Source of the DNA: Campylobacter concisus ATCC 51562
Lineage (GTDB): Bacteria > Campylobacterota > Campylobacteria > Campylobacterales > Campylobacteraceae
DNA: 64,000 bases
NCBI RefSeq assembly: GCF_000466745.1
Contig: NZ_ANNI01000007.1
Span: 86,755 to 150,754, forward strand
Reading direction: 5' to 3'
Part shown: in pieces, positions 36,735 to 47,044 of the stretch
Position numbering within the stretch: the first letter of the stretch is position 1
How the letters are laid out: the number at the start of each line of letters is the position of its first letter
Notes under the pieces: generated by a model
Seen by the model: only the letters and a program-made list of their open reading frames with translations
What the model was told of the DNA's origin: nothing
Databases searched by the model: none
Made by a program: the position numbers and the translations under genes

Positions 36735-38527
36735 AAAAAATTAACAGTTTAGAAGTAAAAGAAATTTTTAACAGTAAATACATTATACCGATATACCAAA
36801 GAAATTACGCTTGGGAAAGCAAACAAATAGAGGCACTTTTAGATGACATTAAAAACTATAAGGGTGTAGGTTATTTTATAGGAAGTTTGGTAGTAAGAGA
36901 AAAAGACGGCTTTTTTGAGGTCATAGACGGACAACAAAGACTCACGACTCTATTTTTGATACTAAAATACCTTGAATCTAAACAAGATATAGAATATACA
37001 GAAGATAAACTTAAATTTGAAGCCAGAGAAAAGTCAAATGTAACACTATCAAAAATTTGTAAAGATGTAAATTTAGAGGACTTGCCTTCTGCCGAAATAG
37101 CAAGTGGATTTAGCGTCATAAGGCAATATTTGGAAAAAAATCAGAATTTTGATAAAAATAAAATTTTAAACGCTAGAATTTTACGTGTGCCAGTTCCAGA
37201 CGATACCGATCTAAATCATTTTTTTGAGATAATGAACACAAGAGGCGAGCAGCTCGAGGCTCATCAGATTGCAAAGGCAAATATTTTAAATGCGCTACAA
37301 AATGATAGCGATAAAAAGATCGCGGCTTTAGTCTGGGATGCTTGCGCAGATATGGATAGATATGTGCAGATGGGTTTTTCAACAGATATAAGAAAAGAAA
37401 TATTTGGAGGAAATTGGGAGAAAGTTTGTGTTAGCCAGAGCGAGCTTTTTGGCATTTCATTAAACGACGAAGAAGAAAATAGCGAATCAAAAAGTCTAGA
37501 TGAAATTTTAAAGCTAAATTTAAGCGCAAATAAAGCAGCGGAAGATAAGGATGAAAATATAAGATTTTCATCTATAATAAATTTCCCGAATTTTCTTTTG
37601 CAAGTAAATGCCGCCATAGACAATATAAGCACAGAGATAAGCACAAATGAACTACTTGATGATAAAAATTTGATTAAAAACTTACCAAAGCACTGGGGCG
37701 ATAATGAAAAAGCCAAAAATTTTATCTACAATCTCTTAAAATTTAGATTCTTGTTTGATAAATTTATCATAAAAACTGACAATAACGACAAAAAAGACGG
37801 CGAAAAATGGTCTCTAAAAATGCTTAAAAAGTACTCCAATAACGGCAAAGATACCTTTGGCTACGTCGATACTTTTAGCGATAATAGACTGATTACAATT
37901 TTACAGTCTTGTTTACGTATAACATATACCTCGCCGCGTGCGATGGAGTGGATATATTCGCTACTTAAATCGCTTGCAAATAATGAATCAGTAAGTGGCA
38001 TACAAGAGTTTTTGGAAAAATATGCAATAGGAAAAGTGTCTGAAGCCTTAAAGAACAGTAGCTCTTACCCAACATGCGAGAGGATTGTTTTTTCTTATCT
38101 TGACTATGTTTTGTATAGAGATTGTGTACTTGACAACAAAAACAATGAAATAAAGTTAAAACTACAATCTGCTTTTGATAAAATTAAAAATAAAAATTTG
38201 AAAACTTTACAAGAGTGGGAATTCGGCTTTAGAAGCTCGGTAGAGCATTTTTATCCGCAGCATCCTTCTGCGGGCAGTATAGAGCCTATAGAGAACAAAG
38301 ACATACTGAACTCTTTTGGAAATCTAGCGCTTATAACTACTTCCGGTAACTCTAAATTTTCAAATCTAGCTCCATCCGCCAAGCTTAATACCTATCCAAG
38401 CATCATAACTCAAAGCTTAAAGTTAATTCTAATGTCAGAGTGCATAAAAGGTGGTAATTTGGATGAATATAAACAAGCAATTGGCAAACATGGCGAAGAG
38501 ATGTTGGGTATTTTGCGCAAAAGCTAG
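36731..38527 (+). CDS. DUF262-DUF1524 (GmrSD-type) nuclease-like protein
   Basis: 598 residues. The N-terminal DUF262 domain has IPIYQRNYAW (19-28), FIGSLVV, IDGQQRLTT (65-73) and FEIMNTRGEQL (165-175). The C-terminal DUF1524 domain has VEHFYPQHP (504-512), the His-centred motif of the HNH-like nuclease, followed by NSFGNLALIT. This is the one-chain GmrSD architecture of type IV restriction enzymes against modified DNA, also found in several other defence systems. It is coupled to the DUF262-only gene upstream. A short AT-rich gap and a convergent nagZ end the cassette. Confidence 0.88.
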   Translation: MKKINSLEVKEIFNSKYIIPIYQRNYAWESKQIEALLDDIKNYKGVGYFIGSLVVREKDGFFEVIDGQQRLTTLFLILKYLESKQDIEYTEDKLKFEAREKSNVTLSKICKDVNLEDLPSAEIASGFSVIRQYLEKNQNFDKNKILNARILRVPVPDDTDLNHFFEIMNTRGEQLEAHQIAKANILNALQNDSDKKIAALVWDACADMDRYVQMGFSTDIRKEIFGGNWEKVCVSQSELFGISLNDEEENSESKSLDEILKLNLSANKAAEDKDENIRFSSIINFPNFLLQVNAAIDNISTEISTNELLDDKNLIKNLPKHWGDNEKAKNFIYNLLKFRFLFDKFIIKTDNNDKKDGEKWSLKMLKKYSNNGKDTFGYVDTFSDNRLITILQSCLRITYTSPRAMEWIYSLLKSLANNESVSGIQEFLEKYAIGKVSEALKNSSSYPTCERIVFSYLDYVLYRDCVLDNKNNEIKLKLQSAFDKIKNKNLKTLQEWEFGFRSSVEHFYPQHPSAGSIEPIENKDILNSFGNLALITTSGNSKFSNLAPSAKLNTYPSIITQSLKLILMSECIKGGNLDEYKQAIGKHGEEMLGILRKS

Positions 38528-38559
38528 ATGATATAAAATGAAAACATATAGGAGATCAA

Positions 38560-38599
38560 AAAATATTTAATCTTACACCTAAAAAATATCAAATATTTT
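38560..38599. terminator. AT-only inverted repeat between convergent genes
   Basis: AAAATATTT (38560-38568) and AAATATTTT (38591-38599) form a 9 bp repeat between the DUF262 cassette and nagZ and overlap the nagZ stop. The stem lacks G/C, so a terminator role is only suggested by position. Confidence 0.3.
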
Positions 38600-39653
38600 A
38601 AAGTTTCGCCTTTATAGCCATTATCCTCTTGTATGAAGCGTCAATTCGCTCTTTGCTGATCTTTTTCTCGTTTACTGCATCGACTATGATCTGAGTGACT
38701 AGATCGGCTGTTCTTTGGTTGTTTATCTTAAACTCGCTAAAAAGTAAGATATCGCCACCAGCGTTTATAAATTTCACCACTTTTTGCGCCAAAGCTTCGT
38801 CGCCAACGCCTTTCATCAGCATATCATCGCTGATAACCACACCATTAAATTTAAGCTCATTTCGCAAGAGATCGGTTATTATTTTTTTAGAAAGTGTGGC
38901 TGGATTGTCCTCGTCGATGCCTTTTACAAAAAGGTGTCCGACCATGATGATCTGCGCTCTACCAGTACTTATGGCGTCTTTATATGGCAAAAGTGCATCT
39001 TTACTTAGCGTGACTTCGCTCTTGTTTTTATGCGAGTCCTCTTTTGAGCTACCATGCCCTGGAAAGTGCTTAAGCGTCGTTAGGATGCCCTGCTCTTTAA
39101 ATGCGTCCATAAAAGCATCAGCATAGATCACCACCTTGCTTGCATACTCGCTAAACGCTCTTTGCTTAGCGGCGATGATCGGTGAGTTTTCATCGTGCAG
39201 ATCAACCACTGGGGCGAAATTTAAATTTATGCCGCACTCTTTTAAATTTATAGCCATTTTTGAGTAGAGATCGTATGCGCTTTTGATATCAAGCGTGCTT
39301 GCGACCTCGTATGCGCTAGGATATGGACCATCAAAGCTCTTATCCTTCATGCGGCTAACATTGCCGCCCTCTTCGTCGATAGCGATGAAAATTTTAGGGC
39401 TTTTCTCTTTGATCACCTTTATGCTAGCTTTTAGCTGAGCTTTGCTAGTCACGTTTCTACCAAGTAGCATCACACCGCCAAACCTCTCATATCCAGCGTC
39501 GCTTAACATCGCACGAAACGCAGCGTCTTTTGTGCTAGCTCCGTTAAAGCCAACCATTATCATCTGCGAGACCTTGGCTCTTAGGCTCACCTCAGCACCG
39601 TTTAACCCCAGAGTAAAAATAGCCATAAAAAGTATAAATTTAAAAGCTCTCAT
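38598..39653 (-). CDS. nagZ: Beta-N-acetylhexosaminidase NagZ (GH3)
   Basis: 351 residues. A signal peptide (about 1-19, MRAFKFILFMAIFTLGLNGA) suggests export, unlike the cytoplasmic NagZ of enterobacteria. The GH3 motif KHFPGHGSSKEDSH contains the Asp-His dyad used as general acid/base, and VVISDDMLMKG carries the nucleophile Asp. It should cut GlcNAc from cell-wall fragments. The start overlaps the gpsA stop by 4 bases. Confidence 0.88.
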   Translation of the reverse strand: MRAFKFILFMAIFTLGLNGAEVSLRAKVSQMIMVGFNGASTKDAAFRAMLSDAGYERFGGVMLLGRNVTSKAQLKASIKVIKEKSPKIFIAIDEEGGNVSRMKDKSFDGPYPSAYEVASTLDIKSAYDLYSKMAINLKECGINLNFAPVVDLHDENSPIIAAKQRAFSEYASKVVIYADAFMDAFKEQGILTTLKHFPGHGSSKEDSHKNKSEVTLSKDALLPYKDAISTGRAQIIMVGHLFVKGIDEDNPATLSKKIITDLLRNELKFNGVVISDDMLMKGVGDEALAQKVVKFINAGGDILLFSEFKINNQRTADLVTQIIVDAVNEKKISKERIDASYKRIMAIKAKL

Positions 39654-40540
39654 CTTCTTCCCAAAAGCGATTTTACGCTCTCAAAAACATCTTTGCCATT
39701 TAGCATATTTTCAACCTCGCTTGCGATTGGCACATATATGCTCTTTTCTTTAGCAATCTTGCTAATAGCTCTTGCAGTATCCACGCCCTCGGCCACCTCG
39801 CCAAGCTCATTTAAAATTTTCTCTAGTCTCTCGTGCCTTGCGATGCCAAGACCTACGCGGTAGTTGCGTGAAAGTATCGATGAGGCAGTTAAAAACAGAT
39901 CCCCTGCACCGCTTAGTCCCATAAATGTCTCATCTTTTGCGCCAAAAAATTTACCAAATCTAGCCATCTCTACAAGCCCACGCGAAATGAGGCTCGCCCT
40001 TGCGTTATTACCAAGACCAAGTCCGTCACAGATACCACCAGCTATGGCGATCACGTTTTTATAGGCTCCACACACCTCAGCGCCGATCACATCATCAGAA
40101 GTGTATGCTTTCATATAGCTTGGGAAAAATGAGGCAAATTTTAAAGCTAAATTTTCATTTTTAGAATTTACCACCAAAGCGCAAGGAAGCTTCTGCATGA
40201 TCTCTTTTGCAAAGGTCGGTCCTGAGAGAAAAGCCAAATTTTCTCTATCAACAAAGTCTTCATAAATTTCATTTAAAAATTTAAGATTTGCCGTGTCTAT
40301 ACCCTTGCTAGCGACTAATATCTTTTGGCCTTTGTTTTTGTAGTTTTGCTTTAGCCATAAATTTGTAGCTTGCGTTGGGATAGTGCAGACTAGGTATTCG
40401 CACTCCAAAGCTTCATCCAAGCTTACAAAATTTGGCATCTCTCTTGGCGTTCTTGAGCTGACGACACACTCGTTATTCTCACTAAATGCGTGAAACAGCG
40501 CACTGCCCCACTTGCCAGCTCCGATGACTGCTATGCTCAT
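39650..40540 (-). CDS. gpsA: Glycerol-3-phosphate dehydrogenase [NAD(P)+]
   Basis: 296 residues. It makes sn-glycerol 3-phosphate for phospholipid synthesis. The N-terminal nucleotide-binding motif IAVIGAGKWGSALFHAF, FLSGPTFAKEI, the catalytic-lysine segment GAYKNVIAIAGGICDGL and LSGAGDLFLT are all present. Slightly shorter than E. coli GpsA but complete. It follows gatB by 12 bases. Confidence 0.95.
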   Translation of the reverse strand: MSIAVIGAGKWGSALFHAFSENNECVVSSRTPREMPNFVSLDEALECEYLVCTIPTQATNLWLKQNYKNKGQKILVASKGIDTANLKFLNEIYEDFVDRENLAFLSGPTFAKEIMQKLPCALVVNSKNENLALKFASFFPSYMKAYTSDDVIGAEVCGAYKNVIAIAGGICDGLGLGNNARASLISRGLVEMARFGKFFGAKDETFMGLSGAGDLFLTASSILSRNYRVGLGIARHERLEKILNELGEVAEGVDTARAISKIAKEKSIYVPIASEVENMLNGKDVFESVKSLLGRR

Positions 40541-40552
40541 TTTAGCCCTTTT

Positions 40553-41974
40553 TTAGCCTATTTTGGCCTTTAAAAGCTCATTGACCTTGCCTGGGTTAAA
40601 GGCACCCTTGCCCTCTTTCATCACCTGACCGACAAAGAAGCCAAACATCTTATCTTTGCCGTTTTTATACTCTTCGACTTTGTCGGCGTTTGCAGCTAAA
40701 ATTTGATCTATGATCGCGATGATCGCTGAGTCGTCACTCACTTGTTTTAAGCCAAGCTTTTCGATGACGCTATCTACGTCCACGTCATTTTCCATTAGAT
40801 AGTCTAGCACCTCTTTTGCAGCCTTGCCGCTTATCGTTCCGTCTTCTATGCGTTTTAGTAAATTTATCATTTTAGCACTATTAACTGGGCTAGTCTCGAT
40901 CGTTACGCCGTTATTTAAGCGACCAAGAAGCTCGACTATGAGCCATGTAGTAGCAAGCTTTGGCTGAATTCCGGCAGCAATTAGTTCTTCAAAATATCTA
41001 GCCATCTCGACGCTTTGAGTTAAATTTAAAGCATCACTCTCTTTTACACCTAGCTCACTAACATATCTTGCCACCTTTTGCTCGGCAAGCTCTGGAATTT
41101 TTATCGCTTCATTATACATATCTTCTGAGATCTCAACTGGCAGTAAATCAGGGTCAGGAAAATACCTATACTCCGCACTATCCTCTTTGCCACGCATAGA
41201 TCTTGTCACTAAATTTGTCGTGTCAAACAACCTTGTCTCTTGATAGACTTCTTGGTCGTATTTGCCATCTTCCCAAGCTGCGCTTTGGCGCTCCACTTCG
41301 TAATCGATCGCCTTTTGGATAAATTTAAATGAGTTTAGATTTTTTATCTCAACCCTTGTGTAAAGCTTAGTGTCGCCTTTTGGACGAATAGAGACATTTG
41401 CGTCGCAGCGAAAGCTACCTTCTTGCATATTTGCGTCGCTGATGTTTAAAAAGCGAAGGATTGAGTGTAGTTTTTTAAGATAAGCCACCGCCTCATCACT
41501 GCTTCTAAGATCTGGTTCGCTAACTATCTCAAGAAGTGGCGTGCCAGCTCTATTTAAATCAACTAAGCTCTCCTTTTCTTCGTGGATGTTCTTGCCAGCG
41601 TCCTCTTCAAGATGCGCTCTAGTTACACCTATGCGTTTTTTAGTGCCATTTACGTCGATTATTAGCTCGCCGCCTTCTACGATAGGTATCTCAAACTGAG
41701 AAATTTGATATGCCTTTGGAAGGTCTGGATAGAAGTAGTTTTTTCTATTAAAGACTGATTTTTTATTGATCTTAGCATTTATCGCTGTGCCAAAACTGAT
41801 AGCCTTTTTTACAGCCTCTTTGTTTAGCACAGGTAGCGCTCCAGGCAAAGCTAGGCAGGTCGGACAAACGTGAGTGTTTGCCTCGTCACCGAAGCTAGTT
41901 GAGCAAGAGCAGAAAATTTTAGTTTTTGTATTAAGCTGAGTGTGAACTTCTAAACCGATAACGACTTCAAACAT
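40553..41974 (-). CDS. gatB: Asp-tRNA(Asn)/Glu-tRNA(Gln) amidotransferase subunit B
   Basis: 473 residues from ATG 41974, with AAAGG upstream, giving the standard start [14 protein letters not shown]. GatB with GatA and GatC amidates Glu-tRNA(Gln) and Asp-tRNA(Asn). The zinc-site region [30 protein letters not shown] and the C-terminal GatB/YqeY domain ([17 protein letters not shown]) are visible. gatA and gatC are not in the window. Confidence 0.96.
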   Translation of the reverse strand: MFEVVIGLEVHTQLNTKTKIFCSCSTSFGDEANTHVCPTCLALPGALPVLNKEAVKKAISFGTAINAKINKKSVFNRKNYFYPDLPKAYQISQFEIPIVEGGELIIDVNGTKKRIGVTRAHLEEDAGKNIHEEKESLVDLNRAGTPLLEIVSEPDLRSSDEAVAYLKKLHSILRFLNISDANMQEGSFRCDANVSIRPKGDTKLYTRVEIKNLNSFKFIQKAIDYEVERQSAAWEDGKYDQEVYQETRLFDTTNLVTRSMRGKEDSAEYRYFPDPDLLPVEISEDMYNEAIKIPELAEQKVARYVSELGVKESDALNLTQSVEMARYFEELIAAGIQPKLATTWLIVELLGRLNNGVTIETSPVNSAKMINLLKRIEDGTISGKAAKEVLDYLMENDVDVDSVIEKLGLKQVSDDSAIIAIIDQILAANADKVEEYKNGKDKMFGFFVGQVMKEGKGAFNPGKVNELLKAKIG

Positions 41975-42108
41975 ATTTTTACCTTTAAATTTATACAAAT
42001 TTTTAAGGCGTATTTTAGCGATACTTTCTTTTAAAATATCTAAAAATGAGCGCTTTGACTGGAAAAATAAAGAATGTGATTTAAAAATTTAAATAGTTTT
42101 AAAAAGGA

Positions 42109-42132
42109 AAAGCCATATAAAAATATGGCTTT
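42109..42132 (-). terminator. Terminator of atpB
   Basis: A perfect 10 bp stem (42109-42118 with 42123-42132), AAAGCCATAT and ATATGGCTTT with a 4-base A loop, lies just after the atpB stop. On the minus strand it is followed by a T-rich run. Confidence 0.65.
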
Positions 42133-42137
42133 AAATT

Positions 42138-42821
42138 TTAATGCTCGTGCTCACTAATAGCAACGGCACCAGCTAGATAAACGTAAGTTAGCATCATAAA
42201 GATAAATGTTTGCAAAACAGCCATAAGCGTTAGAAGCGCAAAAGCTGGAAGCGGAGCAAACCAAGGTGCAAGTGTAAGCATCGCTAGCAAGAATAGATCG
42301 TCACCCTTGATATTACCAAAAAGACGAAATGATAGCGAAACTACACGTGAAAGATGCGAGATGACTTCGACTGGAAACATAATAGGAGCTAGAAATTTAT
42401 TCGGCCCCATAAAGTGCCCAAAGTATTTGAAAAATCCATTTTCTCTAATGCCCTCAAAGTTGTAATAAACAAATACAACTAAAGCCAAAACTAGAGTTAA
42501 ATTTAGACTTGATGTTGGTGACTCAAATCCAGGAATAATACCTACAACATTTGAAAAAAATACGATAAAACCGATAGTTGCAACAAGTGGAAGATATTTC
42601 CTTGCTAGTTTTTCACTGCCTAAAGTATCTCTTCCCATCGATATAACGCCCTCCAAATAAGCTTCAACTATATTTTGAAGACCTCTTGGTACAAGCTGCA
42701 TCTTACTCCTTGCTATATAAGCAACTACGATAACAATCAAAGCTACAAGCAGAAAGTGAAATGCATAGATAAAGGCGTGGGAGCTATTTAGGAAATTTGA
42801 AAATAAAAACAAATCTTTCAT
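42138..42821 (-). CDS. atpB: ATP synthase F0 subunit a
   Basis: 227 residues, the membrane proton-channel subunit of ATP synthase. About five to six helices; the essential Arg lies in the conserved [15 protein letters not shown] segment. It stands alone here, apart from the other atp genes, as is usual in Campylobacter. An N-terminal segment with [11 protein letters not shown] is typical of this group. Confidence 0.95.
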   Translation of the reverse strand: MKDLFLFSNFLNSSHAFIYAFHFLLVALIVIVVAYIARSKMQLVPRGLQNIVEAYLEGVISMGRDTLGSEKLARKYLPLVATIGFIVFFSNVVGIIPGFESPTSSLNLTLVLALVVFVYYNFEGIRENGFFKYFGHFMGPNKFLAPIMFPVEVISHLSRVVSLSFRLFGNIKGDDLFLLAMLTLAPWFAPLPAFALLTLMAVLQTFIFMMLTYVYLAGAVAISEHEH

Positions 42822-42886
42822 TAATTTACCTTGGATTTAGAATTTTGCGTGATTGTAACAAAATTATTGTTAAAACATTTTTAATT

Positions 42887-43648
42887 TTAAACTCTGAAAT
42901 AATCGAAAACCAATTTACAAATAGTCACTGCAACTACCACTAGAAACATTGTTCTAATAAATTTTACCTCTTTTTTAATGACAAGATTTGATCCAAAATA
43001 TGCGCCTAAAATTTGACCAACTGCCATCAAAAGTCCAACAGCCCAAAGCATCTGTCCGCCAGCTATAAAAATGCCAAGAGCAACGATATTGCTAGTAAAA
43101 TTTAAGAGTTTCGTATGAGCGACAGCTTTTTTTAAATTTAGCCCAATTAGTGCCACTATCGCAAATGTCCAAAAAGAGCCTGTTCCTGGACCAAAAAAAC
43201 CATCATAAAAGCCAAGTATCAGCCCAAAAACTACATAAAATAGCTTCTCATTCATCTTTGCAGCTCTATCATTTTCGCCGACTTTTGGCATAAAAAGCGT
43301 GTAGATAAAAATAGCAATCAGTAAAAATGGGATAATTATCTTTAAAAAATTTGTATTTAAAAATAGGATAACCACCGCTCCGATGATAGCTCCAATGAAA
43401 GTAAAAACGATACCTACAAAGCACTCTTTATAATTAATTAATCCCCGTTTTGTGAAATTTAGAGTCGCTGTAAAGCTACCAAAAACTCCTTGGAGCTTAT
43501 TTGTACCAAGTGCAAGGTGTGGCGGCACACCCATCGCCATAATAGCTGGAAGCGTTATAAGCCCACCTCCACCAGCGATAGAATCGATAAAACCACCTAA
43601 AAACGCAGCTACAAAAAAAACGACATAGCTAAGTAGATCAAATTCCAT
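42887..43648 (-). CDS. TauE/SafE (TSUP) family permease
   Basis: 253 residues with about eight hydrophobic helices in two halves. The first half has FLGGFIDSIAGGGGLITLPA, and the second FYDGFFGPGTGSFW, both standard TSUP signatures. These carry sulfite, sulfoacetate or other sulfur compounds across the inner membrane; the substrate is not readable from sequence. Confidence 0.9.
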   Translation of the reverse strand: MEFDLLSYVVFFVAAFLGGFIDSIAGGGGLITLPAIMAMGVPPHLALGTNKLQGVFGSFTATLNFTKRGLINYKECFVGIVFTFIGAIIGAVVILFLNTNFLKIIIPFLLIAIFIYTLFMPKVGENDRAAKMNEKLFYVVFGLILGFYDGFFGPGTGSFWTFAIVALIGLNLKKAVAHTKLLNFTSNIVALGIFIAGGQMLWAVGLLMAVGQILGAYFGSNLVIKKEVKFIRTMFLVVVAVTICKLVFDYFRV

Positions 43649-43759
43649 TTTTTGCTCTTTTGATAATTGAAATAAAAGCAGATTGTAATTTATTTGTACT
43701 TATCTTTTTGTAAAATTTTTATATTTGAAATGAGAGATTTTTAAAATTTATAAATTTTA

Positions 43760-43790
43760 ACGAGCCTTTAGATCTAGCTCAAAGACTCGT
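43760..43790 (-). terminator. Terminator of sodC
   Basis: ACGAG (43760-43764) pairs with CTCGT (43786-43790), with an inner CTTT/AAAG stem, starting about a dozen bases after the sodC stop. On the minus strand it is followed by a run rich in T and A. Confidence 0.6.
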
Positions 43791-43802
43791 TTATTAAAGT
43801 GA

Positions 43803-44339
43803 TTACTTAATAACGCCACAAAGCATTCTAGCGCCACCGCCGCCAAGTGCTTTTGGGTTGTCGCTGTGGTTGTCGCCACCAACATGAACCATTAGTGAGT
43901 GACCTTTTAGCTCGTCAAGACTTTTTATCTTTGGGGCTAGCACTGGATAGTTCGCATTGCCCTCAGCATCTACGTAAAGTGCTGGCAAATCGCCTTTGTG
44001 GCCCTTGTCGTCCCATGCAAAAGAGTGCATCTTTGTGCCAGCTGGATCCCAGTGACCGCCTGCTTTCATGCCAAGGCCTTTTTCAGTCGCACCACAGTCA
44101 GCATTTTCATGGATGTGAAAGCCGTGTAGTCCTGCAGTAAGTCCCTTTAAATTTGGAAAAAATGCAACGCCGTAGTTTGTCTTAACAGCTACTACTTCGC
44201 CGACACTCTTATCGCCCTTCTCGCTTAGCTCATTAACAGGTATAACTAGATGCTCTCCAGCTTTCGCATCAAAGTGATGACCTTCGTGAGCAAAAAGCAA
44301 AGTTCCCAAAACTGCACTTAGTAAAACGATTTTTTTCAT
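43803..44339 (-). CDS. sodC: Periplasmic Cu/Zn superoxide dismutase
   Basis: 178 residues with a signal peptide (about 1-16, ending LFA). Copper and zinc ligands are visible in [27 protein letters not shown] and the C-terminal [11 protein letters not shown]. The disulfide Cys pair is in ENADCG and RMLCGV. It removes superoxide in the periplasm. Transcribed singly. Many but not all Campylobacter species carry sodC. Confidence 0.95.
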   Translation of the reverse strand: MKKIVLLSAVLGTLLFAHEGHHFDAKAGEHLVIPVNELSEKGDKSVGEVVAVKTNYGVAFFPNLKGLTAGLHGFHIHENADCGATEKGLGMKAGGHWDPAGTKMHSFAWDDKGHKGDLPALYVDAEGNANYPVLAPKIKSLDELKGHSLMVHVGGDNHSDNPKALGGGGARMLCGVIK

Positions 44340-44378
44340 ACAAGCTCCTTGTGGATAAAATTGTACGGCAAGTCTACC

Positions 44379-44396
44379 CTAAATTTAAAAATTTAG
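44379..44396. repeat. 8 bp inverted repeat upstream of sodC
   Basis: CTAAATTT and AAATTTAG with a 2-base spacer lie between the TIGR02757 gene stop (44406) and sodC start. It may end the flgK-TIGR02757 transcript; made only of common AT words, so weak. Confidence 0.3.
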
Positions 44397-44405
44397 CAAT
44401 AATTT

Positions 44406-45173
44406 TTATTGATTAAGATTTTTTATGATAGTTTCTAACTCTTTACTCTGCCCTATTCTATAAAGCGCAAAGTCGTATTTTATCGGATCAAACTCATCAA
44501 ATTCTCTAAGTTTTTTTGTAAGATCCATGACTGCTTTGAAATCGTAGCTCTTTCTGTTTATAAGTCCTAAATTTAAAGAAACTCTATGCGTATGAACATC
44601 AAGCGGCATCAAAAGTTTATCTTTTGGTAAATTTTTAAATAGCCCAAGGTCGATGTCGCTATCTCTAACCATCCAGCGAAGATACATGTTATAGCGTTTA
44701 TATGGGCTTTGTGGCTCCCTCTCAAAACTCTTACCAAAGAAAAACTCATATCCATCCGAGCGGTAAGAATTTAGCTTATATATAAATTTTATAAGCTCAT
44801 TTACGCCCTCTATCATCTCGCCATTTTTTGCAAGACCTTGGCGTAAAATTTTCTCTATGTCACCCTCTTTTTTAAGGCGTGAGAGAGTGATAAAAATTTC
44901 TCTCACATCATTTTCATTTTGAAAGCGGTATTTGAAATTTGATAAATTTTTCTTGATATTTTGCTCGCTCTCATCAAGCAAACCAAAATCAAGCGAATTT
45001 AGAAATTTTACTATCATTTTTGCGTTACCATAAGCAAATAACGCACAAATGAGCGCTATGTTTGGCTCTTTAAATTTAGTGGCTACTTGAAGTGGATCTG
45101 GGGCTTCAAATAGCCCCAAATTTGTATTTTTACTAAGTACGTGCGAGTCTAAAAGGCTCTTTAGCTCGCTCAT
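44406..45173 (-). CDS. TIGR02757 family protein
   Basis: 255 residues. The conserved segments LICALFAYGNAKMI, MYLRWMVRDSDIDLGLF and LLMPLDVHTHRVSLNLGL mark the uncharacterised TIGR02757 family, whose helical layout recalls HhH-type DNA glycosylases. No function is established. It overlaps flgK by 4 bases and is probably co-transcribed with the flagellar genes by chance of position. Confidence 0.8.
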   Translation of the reverse strand: MSELKSLLDSHVLSKNTNLGLFEAPDPLQVATKFKEPNIALICALFAYGNAKMIVKFLNSLDFGLLDESEQNIKKNLSNFKYRFQNENDVREIFITLSRLKKEGDIEKILRQGLAKNGEMIEGVNELIKFIYKLNSYRSDGYEFFFGKSFEREPQSPYKRYNMYLRWMVRDSDIDLGLFKNLPKDKLLMPLDVHTHRVSLNLGLINRKSYDFKAVMDLTKKLREFDEFDPIKYDFALYRIGQSKELETIIKNLNQ

Positions 45174-47041
45174 TGTTTTAGTGAAAGAAGCGTGTCAAGC
45201 ATCTGATCAACGGTCGTGATGATCTTTGCAGCTGCGCCGTAACTAGCTTGAAAGCGGATCAAATTTGTAAGCTCTTCATTGGTATCTACGCCACTTGTTG
45301 ATTGAAATTCCTCTTCAGCTGTCTTTTGCAAAGACGTATTTGTATCGTGGATCGTATTATTCGCCTCTGTATCACTCGCCATGTCAGTCGTAAGATAGCG
45401 GTAATATCCCTCGATCGTCTCATCTCTATCAAGCGCTATACCACTTGAGTAAAAGGTCTGCTTTTGATACTGAAGCTGGATCATTTTATTTGCAACTTCA
45501 TTATTTCCGATAACTGGCTTTGAGTAGGCACGAAGCTTTGTGTGGTCTTGGGTAAAATTTTGATTTATGCCGATACTATTTGAGTCAGTACCTGAAAAAA
45601 ATCTATTTATGCCAACAGCACCTGGGAAATTTGTACCGTGATCGACTATTGATATGCTATAAAGCCCTTGAGCTTGTTTTGGAATGAGAGAAAATGTGCC
45701 TTTTTTAGTATTTTTATCATAAAAATATGACGCCTCAAAAAAGTCATCAACGTCATTTAGCATATTATTGTCTTTATTGTCATCTGAGTTTGAGTTAAAG
45801 TCTTTGACGATAGAGTTGCCATATCTTGTATCATTCATCGTCGTCGTGCCATTTACATTTATAGTTTTTCTGGCCACGACATTACCTTTGTTATCATAAA
45901 CAATAGCTTCAAAACTTCCGTTTCTTATACTATTATCATGATTCATCAGCGTCTTATCGCCTTCTAAATAACTTATCGGATCTGAGTTAGAAATTTCAAC
46001 TGCGGATTCGGCATAGATATTATTTGTACTTGTTATCAAGGTTTTACTAAATGTATTTAAATTATCAATGTATTTTTGGATCGTTCCGTCGCTAAATTTA
46101 TCATTATCTGGCTCGTAGTTTCTACCCCTAAGATCAAGTGCAGCTCCGATTTTACCACCTGTAATCTTTTCTTCCATTGGGATTCTTCTGCCATCTTCTC
46201 TTTCATAATAAATTTTTGTATATCGTCCACTTTCAGTTGAACTCATAGAAATTTCATGAAAATTTACACCATCAACGACACTTACGCCACCAATGTTTAG
46301 ATTGTAGTATTTTCCTTGATCTGTTATTCCTGTATCTACCCTAGAATTGCTCTTTAGATCACTTTTATAAACTGCTGTATTTACCAGCTTTGACATAGCA
46401 AGTTCAAGCTCATCACGTTTATCACGAAGATCATTTGCATTTATTTTTATACCAGCGTCCGCACCTGATTCTATTCTTTGGATTTGCTTATTAATATTTG
46501 CTATTTGTCTGCCTAGCGAATTTATCTCATTTATATTTATTTTTATCGTTTCATCAATCTTTTCATGCATATCATAAAGCATCTTTGACGAGCGGTTAAT
46601 ACTTGCAGTTAATACACTTGCTTTATTTATCAAATTTACTTTCTGAGCACCAGCATTAGGGTTTGAAGCAAAGTTATTCCACGCGGAAAAATACTCCTGG
46701 ATATCCTTCACCATTCCATTATCTTTTAGATCAGGAAAATATTTTGTAGCTTCTTGCAAAATTCTTTGTTTATAGGCTGTATTTTCTAAATTTGACGATG
46801 AGTATTTTAGTCTTGAGTAGGCAAACTCATCATGAAGCCTTGTTATAGTATCTACTTGTGTGCCTGTGCCAACTCCACCAGGGACTGTATTCATCGCTGG
46901 AGATGCAGATTGGACAACACGCTGCCTCGTATAGTAGTTGCTATCAGCGTTTGCGATATTATTTCCGGTTGTACTTATTTGAAGCTGGGCTGCATTTAGT
47001 CCTGAAACACCCGTGCCTAATGACATAAAAATATTAGCCAT
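45170..47041 (-). CDS. flgK: Flagellar hook-associated protein FlgK
   Basis: 623 residues. First hook-filament junction protein. The N-terminal flagellar rod/hook motif (SLGTGVSGLNAAQLQISTTGNNIANADSNYYTRQRV) and the C-terminal helical NLIRFQASYGAAAKIITTVDQMLDTLLSL are diagnostic. It follows flgN by 3 bases, in the flgM-flgN-flgK group, where FlgN is its export chaperone. Confidence 0.96.
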   Translation of the reverse strand: MANIFMSLGTGVSGLNAAQLQISTTGNNIANADSNYYTRQRVVQSASPAMNTVPGGVGTGTQVDTITRLHDEFAYSRLKYSSSNLENTAYKQRILQEATKYFPDLKDNGMVKDIQEYFSAWNNFASNPNAGAQKVNLINKASVLTASINRSSKMLYDMHEKIDETIKININEINSLGRQIANINKQIQRIESGADAGIKINANDLRDKRDELELAMSKLVNTAVYKSDLKSNSRVDTGITDQGKYYNLNIGGVSVVDGVNFHEISMSSTESGRYTKIYYEREDGRRIPMEEKITGGKIGAALDLRGRNYEPDNDKFSDGTIQKYIDNLNTFSKTLITSTNNIYAESAVEISNSDPISYLEGDKTLMNHDNSIRNGSFEAIVYDNKGNVVARKTINVNGTTTMNDTRYGNSIVKDFNSNSDDNKDNNMLNDVDDFFEASYFYDKNTKKGTFSLIPKQAQGLYSISIVDHGTNFPGAVGINRFFSGTDSNSIGINQNFTQDHTKLRAYSKPVIGNNEVANKMIQLQYQKQTFYSSGIALDRDETIEGYYRYLTTDMASDTEANNTIHDTNTSLQKTAEEEFQSTSGVDTNEELTNLIRFQASYGAAAKIITTVDQMLDTLLSLKQ

Positions 47042-47044
47042 TTT

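Noticed and set aside
38538..38570. 10-codon frame after the DUF262 cassette
   Set aside because: Too short and without support.
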